Assembly (NCBI RefSeq): GCF_015845845.1
Contig: NZ_LDIG01000198.1
Span: 1 to 50,398 of the forward strand
Direction of reading: 5' to 3'
Origin: Paenibacillus dendritiformis
Lineage (GTDB): Bacteria > Bacillota > Bacilli > Paenibacillales > Paenibacillaceae
Length of the DNA stretch: 50,398 bases
Shown in pieces: positions 33,884-42,108 of this stretch. Each line of letters opens with the position of its first letter. Position 1 is the stretch's first letter. The notes under the pieces were generated by a model, which worked only from the letters and a program-made list of their open reading frames with translations, had not been told where the DNA came from and made no database searches. The position numbers and the translations under genes were made by a program.

Positions 33884-35305
33884 TTGCCTAGAAAATGGAA
33901 AATCGCTTTGCTGCTTACTGCCGTCGTGGCCATGATCAGCGGCTGCTTCGGCGAGAAACCGGTGATTGACGAACTGGGGAAGGACGGCAAGGGGAAAGTT
34001 AAAGTTGTCTATTATGATGAAGAGGGATTTTATCGCGACTACGGCAATCTTTTCAACGTGAAATATCCGGATATCGAATTCGAAATCGTCAGCATGCAGG
34101 AAATGTACCGGGAACTGCAGGGCAAAGAAAATGCCGATTATGAAGAAGAGCGGTTGAAGTTTCTGGACAAGCATAAGCCGGATGTGCTGATGGTTGATTT
34201 ACAGGAGATGGAGAAGCTGGTCCAGGAAGGCAAGCTGTATAATCTGGATGCGATCATCGCCCAGGAAAAATTCGATTTGGAAGGATACATGCCGGGACTT
34301 GTCGATATGATTCGGGAACATGGCGGCGGTTCGTTGTACGGACTGGCTCCGTATTTCTATACGAGCGCCATTTATTATAATGCGGAGCTGTTCCGGGAGC
34401 ATAACATCGAACCGCCCCGCAACAAAATGACCTGGCAGGAGATGCTCGACCTGTCGAGCCGCTTCGCAAGCGTCGGCTCGGGCGAGAACCAGGTCTATGG
34501 CTATTACAAGCGCTATGGAGGGGGGCCTCAAGAGCTGTTTTTCGATGTGGCCAACTCTTCCACGCTGCGGCTTTTCGATGCCAAAGGGGAGAAGTTCGTC
34601 TTCAATACGGACGGGTGGAAGCAGATCGTGAAGCTGACAACGGACGCGATCCGGAACAAGGCGGTATACACCGAACCGATGGATGAGGGAGACAACCACA
34701 GTTTTTCGACAGATGACGATTTCTTCTTCAAAGGCAGGGCCGCGATGGTTTTGGAGGACACCTGGTTCATATCCCAAATCCAGAGCCGTGCCATGTGGGA
34801 TAAAGAGGCCAAGCCAATCGACTGGGGCATGGTATCCGTGCCTGTCGATCCGGCTTCTCCTGACGAGTCCTCGTACGCCAGTCTGAGCGAAGTATATGCC
34901 ATCGCGGCGGATTCCCCGAACAAGCGGGCGGCGTGGGAGTTCGTCAAATTCGTGAACGGACCGGAGATGGCCAAGGCCGCCTCACGGACGATGGGCAACA
35001 AGCTTCCGACAAGGAACCAATTCATGAAGGAAATCGACGGCAAAAGCACAGAGGCCTTCTACTCGCTTCGGCCGAAGGCGAAGTACGAATCAATGTGGGG
35101 CGGACGGGATGTGGAGGTGCCGTCCGAATTCTATAGGGACTTCCGAACGATCCTGGACAAGGAACTGAGAGCCGTGATAGACAACAAGAAGACAGTGGAT
35201 GAAGCCGTCGCCGCAATCCAGGCAGAAGGGGAGGCCGCGCTGCAGAAGGGCCGGCAAGCGGAGAAGGCGCGCAAAGAGGCGGAACAGAAAGCCAAAGGGG
35301 AGTGA
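33884..35305 (+). CDS. Array copy C: solute-binding lipoprotein
   Basis: A 473-residue paralogue starting at TTG 33884, 8 bases after AAGGAGGAGAA. Signal peptide MPRKWKIALLLTAVVAMISG, lipobox Cys21, mature start CFGEKPVIDELGKDGKGK. Binding-fold blocks match copies A and B (QEGKLYNLDAIIAQEKFDLE, GLAPYFYTSAIYYN, KGRAAMVLEDTWFIS). The helix tail is shorter and stops at QKAKGE, without the acidic Gly/Ser end of A and B. Transcribed in the same direction 81 bp after B with the conserved hairpin between. Confidence 0.9.
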   Translation: MPRKWKIALLLTAVVAMISGCFGEKPVIDELGKDGKGKVKVVYYDEEGFYRDYGNLFNVKYPDIEFEIVSMQEMYRELQGKENADYEEERLKFLDKHKPDVLMVDLQEMEKLVQEGKLYNLDAIIAQEKFDLEGYMPGLVDMIREHGGGSLYGLAPYFYTSAIYYNAELFREHNIEPPRNKMTWQEMLDLSSRFASVGSGENQVYGYYKRYGGGPQELFFDVANSSTLRLFDAKGEKFVFNTDGWKQIVKLTTDAIRNKAVYTEPMDEGDNHSFSTDDDFFFKGRAAMVLEDTWFISQIQSRAMWDKEAKPIDWGMVSVPVDPASPDESSYASLSEVYAIAADSPNKRAAWEFVKFVNGPEMAKAASRTMGNKLPTRNQFMKEIDGKSTEAFYSLRPKAKYESMWGGRDVEVPSEFYRDFRTILDKELRAVIDNKKTVDEAVAAIQAEGEAALQKGRQAEKARKEAEQKAKGE

Positions 35306-35332
35306 CCTGCGTACGCGAACTCAGGGATTTAT

Positions 35333-35360
35333 GGCCGCTGACATAAGTTGGCGGCCTTTT
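35333..35360 (+). terminator. Conserved junction hairpin C-D
   Basis: GGCCGCTGAC (35333-35342), loop ATAA, GTTGGCGGCC (35347-35356), then TTTT. Best-paired of the three junction hairpins. Confidence 0.75.
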
Positions 35361-35454
35361 ATCACAAAGGTTGGATATGTCTACTTTTCATATAGGAATT
35401 GCCGATATTACTCTTTTACTACTCTTTGTATAGGAATAAGGAGGAAAACCACAC

Positions 35455-36731
35455 TTGGGAGGAAAATGGAAGCTTGCTCTGCTTCTGACTCTCGTCGTTG
35501 CCCTGCTTAGCGGCTGCTTCGGCGAGAAGCCCGTGCTGGATGAGCTGGGTAAAGACGGCAAGGGGAAGAGCAAAGTTGTTTATTATAATGAAGAAAGCTT
35601 CTATTCGCAATACGGCAATTATTTTAATGTGAAATACCCGGATATCGAATTTGAAGTCGTAAATTTACAAGAAATGAACCGGAGCTGCAAGACAAAGAAA
35701 ATGCCGATTATGAAGCTGAGCGGTTGAAGTTTCTGGACAAGCATAAGCCGGATGTGCTGATGGTTGATTTGCCTATGATGGAGAAGCTGGTCCAGGAAGG
35801 CAAGCTGTATAATCTGGATGCCGTCATCGCTCAGGAAAAATTTGATGTGGAAGGGTTTATGCCCGGCCTTATCGACATGATTCGGGAAAAGGGCGGCGGT
35901 TCGCTGTACGGACTGGCTCCTATTTTTTATACCAATGTCATTTACTATAACGCCGAGCTGTTCCGGGAGCATCATATCGAACTGCCGAGCAATAAAATGA
36001 GCTGGCAGGAGGTGCTCGAGCTGTCGGGCCGCTTGGCCGGCATCGGCTCGGGCGAGGATCAAATCTATGGGTACTATAAGCGCTTCGGATCGCCTGAACT
36101 AATGCTGTTCGATGTGGCGAACGCTTCCTCGCTGCGATTGTTCGATGCCCAAGGGGAGAAGCTCGTATTCAATACGGACGGGTGGAAGCAGGCGGTTAGG
36201 CTTACAACGGACTCAATCCGGAACAAGGCGGTCTACACCCGACCGATGGATGAGGGGGACTCCCCCCAGGAATTTTCGTCGGATGACGATCTCTTTTTCA
36301 AAGGCAGGGCGGCGATGACTATGGATGACCCATGGTTCCTGTCCCAATTGAAGAACCGTGCCATGTGGGATAAAGATTCAAAGAAAATCGATTGGGGCAT
36401 GGTGACGGCGCCCGTCGATCCGGCTTCTCCAGATGAGTCTTGGTACGTGCGACTGAATCAAGTGTATGCCATCGCGGCGGATTCCCCGAACAAGCGGGCG
36501 GCGTGGGAGTTCGTCAAATTCGTGAACGGGCCGGAGATGGCCAAGGCAGCCTCCCGATCGATAGACGGCCATCTGCCGACAAGGAACCAGTTCATGAAGG
36601 AAATTGACGGCAAAAGCACGGAGGCATTCTATTCGCTGCGGCCGAAGGGGAGGTCGCGTTGCAGAAGGGCCGGGAAGCGGAGAAGGCGCGTAAATCAGCC
36701 GAAAGGAAGTGAGAAGGCAAAAGCAGCCTAA
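35455..36731 (+). pseudogene. Array copy D: broken solute-binding lipoprotein
   Basis: TTG 35455 after AAGGAGGAAAA begins a good lipoprotein (MGGKWKLALLLTLVVALLSG, Cys21). At about 35681 the text CCGGAGCTG replaces CCGGGAGCTG of its relatives: one G is lost and the frame changes, ending after 90 codons. The correct frame resumes (LKFLDKHKPDVLMVDLPMME) and runs intact to SLRPKG. There about 150-160 bases are missing relative to C, joining CCGAAGG to the later GAAGGGGAG; the tail then reads in a wrong frame (GRSRCRRAGKRRRR) to 36731, while the ancestral stop would be TGA 36710-36712. Two independent lesions point to a real pseudogene. Confidence 0.85.
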
Positions 36732-36914
36732 ACGAACGGAGCCGATATGTCAGCGGCCTGTTCCGTTTGAACGGGCATCATTGCAGCGATATCCATCATT
36801 GTCACATCTAGGGCTAACGGTTCGTTATACCAAGATAGAGAGCGTTGATGGCTTGAGGCCAGCAAGAAATCATCCGCGCACGGTCGCGAATTCTAGAAAG
36901 AGAGGCGAAGGACT
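36732..36914 (+). promoter_or_regulatory. Intergenic region before array copy E
   Basis: A 183-bp gap lacking the conserved junction hairpin. TTGTCA (36800-36805) and TTATAC (36826-36831) are 20 bp apart and TATACC is 21 bp away, so a promoter is possible but weak. A GAGGCGAAGGAC stretch provides the ribosome binding site. Confidence 0.35.
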
Positions 36915-38336
36915 TTGAGAAGGAAGTGGAGGTATATGACGCTGTTGGCGATCGCCGGTGCGATGCTCAGCGGCTGCTTCGGAGAGAAGCCGGTGCTGGA
37001 AGAACTGGGGGAAGACGGCTCCGGGGCGCTGAAAGTGGTCTATGCCGATGAGGAAAGCTTCTACTCCAGATACGGAAATGCTTTTCAAGTCAAATATCCG
37101 GGCATTGACATCGAAGTGGTAAGCTGGGGCGAGATGTATCGTGAGCTGAGAGACAAGGATGATGCCGATATGAAGGCGGAGCGGTTGAAGTTCCTGGATC
37201 AGCAGAAGCCCGATGTGGTGATTCTGAATCTGGATGAAATGGAAGAGATGGTCCAGGAAGGCAAGCTGTATAATCTGGATGCCGTCATTGCGCAGGAAAA
37301 ATTCGATCTGGAAGGATATATGCCGGGTCTTATCGACATGATTCGAGGGAAGGGAAGCGGTTCTTTATATGGATTGGCCCCTGAATTCAGCACGAGCGCC
37401 ATCTATTACAACGCCGATCTGTTCCGGGAGCATCATATCGATCCGCCGCGCCACCAGATGACCTGGGAAGAGCTGCTGGAGCTGTCAAGCCGGTTCAAGG
37501 GCCTCGGTTCGGGCGAGAACCAGATTGCCGGCTACTACGAACGGCACGGGAAGCCGGATCAACTGCTGCTGAAGATGGCGGACGCTTATGCGCTGCGCCT
37601 GTTCGACGCGAAGGGAGAGAAGCTCATGTTCGAGACCGATGGCTGGAAGCGGGCGATGAAGCTGGCGGCCGATTCGATCCGGAATCAATCGGCCTATATG
37701 CAGCCGCCGATCGAAGACGAGCAGGGCAACCTGTTATGGGGCTCCGATTCTCTCTTTTTCCAAGGCAAGGCGGCAATGATCATGGAGGAGACATGGTTCA
37801 TGTCTGACCTCAAACATCGCCCTGCGTGGGATAAGGAAGCGAAGTCCTTCGATTGGGGCATCGTCACGGCCCCTGTCGATCCGGCCTCGCCCGACTCGTC
37901 TCCGTACGTAAGGCTGCACGAAGTATTCGCCATTGCGGCAGATTCTCCGAACAAGCGGGCGGCATGGGAGTTCGTCAAATTCGTGAACGGGCCAGACACG
38001 GCCAAGGCCAACTCCCGCAAGACAAGGGAAACTTTGCCGACAAGAATCCATTTGGTAGAGGAGATCGAAGGCAAAAGTCTGGAAGCCTTCTATTTGCTCC
38101 GGCCACGGGCACAGTCCAAATCCATCTGGGACGACTTCTTCAACATCGGGATTCCCCATGAGTTCTTCTGGGAATTCAGAACGATATTGTCGCGGGAGAT
38201 GGAGGCTGTGATCGGCAAGATGAAGACAGTGGAGGAAGCCGCCGCTGCGGTGCAGGCGGAAGGAGACGCCGTTCTTCGCAAGATTAGGGAAGAGGAGAAG
38301 GCGCGCCGTCTCACGACAGAGGACAGCAGTCAATAG
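36915..38336 (+). CDS. Array copy E: divergent solute-binding lipoprotein
   Basis: A 473-residue paralogue starting at TTG 36915: MRRKWRYMTLLAIAGAMLSG, lipobox Cys21, then CFGEKPVLEELGEDGSGALK. The core blocks persist (RLKFLDQQKPDVVILNL, QEGKLYNLDAVIAQEKFDLE, GKAAMIMEETWFMS, AAWEFVKFVNGPDTAKANSR), but many positions differ from A-D and F-G, making it the most separate intact member. It lacks the acidic Gly/Ser end; the tail is REEEKARRLTTEDSSQ. A strong terminator follows, so it ends a transcription unit. Confidence 0.9.
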   Translation: MRRKWRYMTLLAIAGAMLSGCFGEKPVLEELGEDGSGALKVVYADEESFYSRYGNAFQVKYPGIDIEVVSWGEMYRELRDKDDADMKAERLKFLDQQKPDVVILNLDEMEEMVQEGKLYNLDAVIAQEKFDLEGYMPGLIDMIRGKGSGSLYGLAPEFSTSAIYYNADLFREHHIDPPRHQMTWEELLELSSRFKGLGSGENQIAGYYERHGKPDQLLLKMADAYALRLFDAKGEKLMFETDGWKRAMKLAADSIRNQSAYMQPPIEDEQGNLLWGSDSLFFQGKAAMIMEETWFMSDLKHRPAWDKEAKSFDWGIVTAPVDPASPDSSPYVRLHEVFAIAADSPNKRAAWEFVKFVNGPDTAKANSRKTRETLPTRIHLVEEIEGKSLEAFYLLRPRAQSKSIWDDFFNIGIPHEFFWEFRTILSREMEAVIGKMKTVEEAAAAVQAEGDAVLRKIREEEKARRLTTEDSSQ

Positions 38337-38352
38337 GATAGAACACTTGAAC

Positions 38353-38386
38353 GACCGCCGGCCGGATAAGCCGGCGGTCTATTTTT
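38353..38386 (+). terminator. Strong intrinsic terminator after copy E
   Basis: GACCGCCGGC (38353-38362) pairs perfectly with GCCGGCGGTC (38370-38379), followed by TATTTTTC. It separates copies A-E from F-H. Confidence 0.9.
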
Positions 38387-38430
38387 CGGCAGGCAAGGAC
38401 ATTCCTACAGGGCGCAGGAACGTGTGGAGA

Positions 38431-38514
38431 TTCTTAATTTTCTTAACATTCACTGATCGATTCGCTTGACTTTTCCTTTATCTGGTTGAAGGGTCAGGGA
38501 ACGGCCGCTATACT
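38431..38514 (+). promoter_or_regulatory. Promoter of array copy F with upstream TTCTTAA pair
   Basis: TTGAAG (38486-38491) and TATACT (38509-38514) are 17 bp apart. TTCTTAA occurs twice upstream within 38431-38446, ending 40 bp before the minus 35 box. Copy G has the same pair at nearly the same distance, and the stretch CTTTAT just before GGTTGAA is also shared. Confidence 0.7.
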
Positions 38515-38543
38515 TGGTCTGGAATAAAAGGGAGGAGAGCGGA

Positions 38544-39948
38544 TTGAGACAGAAATGGAAGGCAGCCATTCTGCTGCTAACGGTAATCTCTTTGCTGGGA
38601 GGCTGCTTTGCCGAGAAGCCGGCGCTTGAAGAGAGGGGCGGATGGACACGGGAAAATTAAAGTGCTCTATTATGACGAGAGCTACTTTTATAGCGAGTAT
38701 GGAAACACCTTCAATGCGAAGTATCCCCATATTGAATTCGAAGTCATCAACACGATCTCAATCCAAAAGGATATGAAAGAAAACGGAACGACCTATGAGG
38801 AAGAGTATCTCAAATTGGTGGAGAAACATAAGCCGGATGTCATTATGGTCGATTCGGACAGCTTCGAGAAGCTGGCGCGGGAGGGCAAGCTGTACAATCT
38901 GGATCCGGTGATTGAGCAGGACAAGTTCGATCTTGACGGATATTTGCCGGGACTCATCGATATGCTTCGGGAGCCCGGTGGCGGCTCATTATACGGCTTG
39001 GCTCCGAACTTCAATACCTCGGTCGTCTACTATAACGCCGATCTGTTCCGGGAGCATCATATTGAACCGCCGCGCAATCAGATGAGCTGGAAAGAACTGC
39101 TCGACTTGTCGAGCCGCTTCGCGGGTCTCGGTTCCGGGGACGATCGGATTTATGGTCTCTCCGATGCATACGGCTTTGCCGACGACTTGCTTTTTACGTT
39201 GGCAAGGAGCTTATCGTTACGATTGCTGGACGCGAAGGGGGAGAAGATTAACTTCAATACGGAGAGCTGGAAGGAAGCGTTGGAGGTGACAGCCAACGCG
39301 ATTATCGGCCAAACGGTCTATACGGCTCCTCTGAAGCCGCTCGCTTCAGGCACGATCCTTCATTCGCGGACCGAGCAGTTTTTCCAAGGCAAACTGGCGA
39401 TGATGATCGGATCGTCCTCGCTCATAGGCGATCTGCGCAACCGAGCGAAGGATAAAAACCGAAAAGAAGTCAATTGGGACTTCGTTACCGTGCCTGTCGA
39501 TCCGGCTGCGCCGGAGGAATCCGGTTTCGCGTACGTGTACGATATTTATGCGATCGCGGCCGATTCTCCGAACAAGCGGGCTGCCTGGGAATTCGTGAAG
39601 TATATGAACGGTCCGGAAATGGCGAAGGCCAAGTCCCGTTCCTTCCGGGGCGACCTGCCGACAAGGGTGGACTACATGAAAGAGGTGGACGGCAAAAGCA
39701 TGGAGCCTTTCTATATGCTGCGGCCGAAGGCATTGAGCGCGTACTTATGGCGGGGGCTCGACCGTGAATTCCTGTCCGGCTTCCGTACGAACTTCTCGAA
39801 ACTGGTCCTCAAGGAATTGAAGGAGATGGTCGAGAACGGGAAGTCCGCGGAGGAAGCCGCGGCCGCTATCGAGATCGAGGGCAACGCGCTCCTCAGGCAG
39901 GCGCGGGAAGCGGTAAAGGCGGAGAAGGAGAAGGCCGGGAAGAAGTAG
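38544..39948 (+). pseudogene. Array copy F: frameshifted solute-binding lipoprotein
   Basis: TTG 38544 after GGGAGGAG encodes MRQKWKAAILLLTVISLLGG and Cys21 (GCFAEKPALEE). At about 38634 the frame breaks; that reading frame stops after about 38 codons, while the family sequence continues in another frame from GADGHGKIKVLYYDESYFYS to KKAGKK at 39948 with no further lesion. Comparison with copy G (EELDSEGKGK) suggests two bases lost where GAGAGGGGCG now stands. As the single lesion lies just past the lipid-attachment site, a sequencing error is a real alternative. The promoter is intact. Confidence 0.8.
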
Positions 39949-39982
39949 GCGCGATCCAGGACGGAGCGGATTGCTTCCAGTT

Positions 39983-40067
39983 TTCTTAATAGTTCTTAAC
40001 AATCCCCTATCGATTTGATTAAGATTCCCTTTATTTGGTTGAATGATGCGGGAACTGCCGATATACT
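39983..40067 (+). promoter_or_regulatory. Promoter of array copy G with upstream TTCTTAA pair
   Basis: TTGAAT (40039-40044) and TATACT (40062-40067) are 17 bp apart. TTCTTAAT (39983-39990) and TTCTTAAC (39993-40000) end 39 bp before the minus 35 box, matching the layout before copy F. Confidence 0.7.
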
Positions 40068-40098
40068 TGCTTCTTGTAACGAAAAGGAGGAGAACGGA

Positions 40099-41511
40099 AT
40101 GAAAAAGAAATGGAAGGTTTCCATACTGCTGCTTGCTGTGATTTCTTTGCTGGGAGGCTGCTTCGGCGGGAAGCCCGCGCTTGAAGAGCTGGACTCCGAG
40201 GGCAAGGGGAAAATTAAAGTGCTCTATTATGACGAGGGCAGCTTTTACAGCGAATACGGGAACCACTTCAATTTGAAGTACCCAAATATTGAGTTCGAGG
40301 TCATCAGTACGGGGTCCATCTATGAGAATATGCGGGAAAACGGTACGAGCTATGAGGAGGAATATCTCAAATTTGTCGAGAAGCACAAGCCGGATGTCAT
40401 TATGACGAGTTCGGACAGCTTCGAGAAGCTGGTGCAGGAAGGGAAGCTGTACAATCTGGACACGGTAATCGAGCAGGAGAAATTCGATCTGGACGGATAT
40501 ATGCCCGGGCTCGTCGAGCTGCTTCGGGAACGCGGCGGCGGCTCGTTATACGGCTTGGCTCCGTACTTTAACGCCTCGGTCGTCTACTATAATGCCGATC
40601 TGTTCCGAGAATATCAGATTGACCCACCGCGCAATCAGATGAGCTGGAAAGAACTGCTCGAATTGTCGAGCCGCTTCGGGGGCCTCGGTTCCGGGGACGA
40701 TCAGATTTATGGTTTGGCTGATGAGTTCGGCCAAGCCGACCGCATGCTTTTTAATGTGGCACTCAGTTCGTCGCTCCGGGTGTTCGACGCGAAGGGAGAG
40801 AAGATCACGTTCAACACGGACGGCTGGAAGGAAGCGATGGAACTGACAGCCAAGGCGATTCGCGACAAGGCGATCTATACGGCTTCTCTGGAGCCGGAAA
40901 AAGAAAAGATGTATTATTTGCAGACCGAGCAGTTCTTCAAAGGCAAAGTCGCGATGATACTCGGATCGAGCTGGCTCATGAGCAATCTTCGGAATCAGGC
41001 GGTGTTTGCCAGCGACAGTGAAGAGATCAATTGGGACTTTGTGACGGCGCCCGTCGATCCGGCTGTGCCGGAGGAGTCCGCCTTTACCATGTTGAGTTCC
41101 ATCTATGCGATCGCGGCCGATTCCCCGAACAAGCGGGCGGCTTGGGAGTTCGTGAAGTTCGTGAACGGTCCGGAAATGGCGAAGGCCGCTTCCCGTTCCT
41201 TCCGGGGCGAACTGCCGACTAGGGCGGACGCGATGAAAGAAGTGGACGGCAAAAGCATGGAACCCTTCTATATGCTGCGGCCGAAGGCATCGAGCGGTTC
41301 CTTATGGGGCTTATGGGGGGGGACGAGCGTCAATATCCCGGACGGATTCCGCACGACCTTCTCGAACATTATCATTAAGGAATTGAAGGCGATGGTCGAG
41401 AACGGAAAGTCTGCGGAGGAAGCCGTGGCCGCCATCGAGACCGAAGGCAATGCGGCCCTTCACAAGGCGCGGGAGGCGGCCAAAGCGAAGGAGCAGTCCG
41501 GGAAGAAATAA
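40099..41511 (+). CDS. Array copy G: solute-binding lipoprotein
   Basis: A 470-residue paralogue and the only member with an ATG start (40099), after AAAGGAGGAGAA. Signal peptide MKKKWKVSILLLAVISLLGG, lipobox Cys21, mature start CFGGKPALEELDSEGKGK. Blocks: KFVEKHKPDVIMTSSDSFEK, QEGKLYNLDTVIEQEKFDLD, GLAPYFNASVVYYNADLF, FKGKVAMILGSSWLMS, AAWEFVKFVNGPEMAKAASR. Closest to copy F; together they form a second subgroup with IEQ(D/E)KFDLDGY in place of IAQEKFDLE. It has its own promoter. The tail ends KAREAAKAKEQSGKK. Confidence 0.9.
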   Translation: MKKKWKVSILLLAVISLLGGCFGGKPALEELDSEGKGKIKVLYYDEGSFYSEYGNHFNLKYPNIEFEVISTGSIYENMRENGTSYEEEYLKFVEKHKPDVIMTSSDSFEKLVQEGKLYNLDTVIEQEKFDLDGYMPGLVELLRERGGGSLYGLAPYFNASVVYYNADLFREYQIDPPRNQMSWKELLELSSRFGGLGSGDDQIYGLADEFGQADRMLFNVALSSSLRVFDAKGEKITFNTDGWKEAMELTAKAIRDKAIYTASLEPEKEKMYYLQTEQFFKGKVAMILGSSWLMSNLRNQAVFASDSEEINWDFVTAPVDPAVPEESAFTMLSSIYAIAADSPNKRAAWEFVKFVNGPEMAKAASRSFRGELPTRADAMKEVDGKSMEPFYMLRPKASSGSLWGLWGGTSVNIPDGFRTTFSNIIIKELKAMVENGKSAEEAVAAIETEGNAALHKAREAAKAKEQSGKK

Positions 41512-41556
41512 GCTGCCGCTTAGCAAAAGGCGAATGACAGAAGGAGAGAAGGCGGA

Positions 41557-41948
41557 GTGACAAATAAGCGGAGGTCCGTCCTGCTGCTGATAGCGGTGAT
41601 TGCTATGCAAGCGAGTTCTTTACCGAAGTGGACGGAAAGAACGTAGAGGCATTATCTATGCTGAAGCCAAAAGGAAAATGGGGACTCCGGGGCGAATCGC
41701 ATCGTGACATTCCGAGCTCATTCTTTCCTTCCATGTACGACCTGCTGGAGCGAGAAATTATGGCGGCAGCCGACGGCAAGAAAACGGTCGAAGAAGCGGC
41801 AGCCGCCGCTATCGAACGCGAAGGCAACGAGGCGCTCAAGCAAGCGCGGAAGGCGGCGGAGATGAAGCGGGAGGCCGCGAAGCAGCCCGGCGAAGACGCA
41901 GGCTCGGGGCCGCAAGAGGACCAGGAAGGGGCGGCCGAAGGCGTGTAA
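41557..41948 (+). pseudogene. Array copy H: remnant with about 1 kb internal deletion
   Basis: GTG 41557 after AGGAGAGAAGG encodes a signal-peptide start (MTNKRRSVLLLIAVIAMQ) that breaks before any lipobox and soon hits a stop. It is joined directly to the C-terminal end of the family, readable from about 41610 in another frame: EVDGKNVEALSMLKPKGK, a shortened middle, and DGKKTVEEAAAAAIEREGNE followed by an acidic end to 41948. Nearly the whole binding domain is gone. It marks the right boundary of the array. Confidence 0.8.
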
Positions 41949-42082
41949 GGAGCCAGGCAGCCGGATGAGGCCGTGCCTCCCTGCAGTCAAGAGCGTGCCC
42001 CGAATCGAAGCCGAAGCTGCAGACGAAGCTTCCGTCAGCGCCCGCATCATGCGTTCCATTCGCATCCCCTCTCCGTGTCCGG

Positions 42083-42088
42083 TATAAT
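42083..42088 (+). promoter_or_regulatory. Likely minus 10 box of ecsA
   Basis: TATAAT lies 21 bp before the ATG at 42109. No good minus 35 box is present at 16-18 bp. The GAGGTGACG that serves as ribosome binding site follows shortly after, so the leader would be very short. Confidence 0.4.
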
Positions 42089-42108
42089 AGGCGGTGAGGT
42101 GACGAAAT

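Noticed and set aside
38544-38700. Programmed frameshift in array copy F
   Set aside because: No slippery heptamer with downstream structure is evident, and no other copy has the feature; a mutation or error is simpler.
38431-40000. Calling the TTCTTAA pairs PhoP boxes
   Set aside because: PhoP repeats are TTAACA-like with about 11-bp periodicity; here the periodicity is 9-10 bp and only one half-site per pair carries TTAACA, so the regulator is left open.
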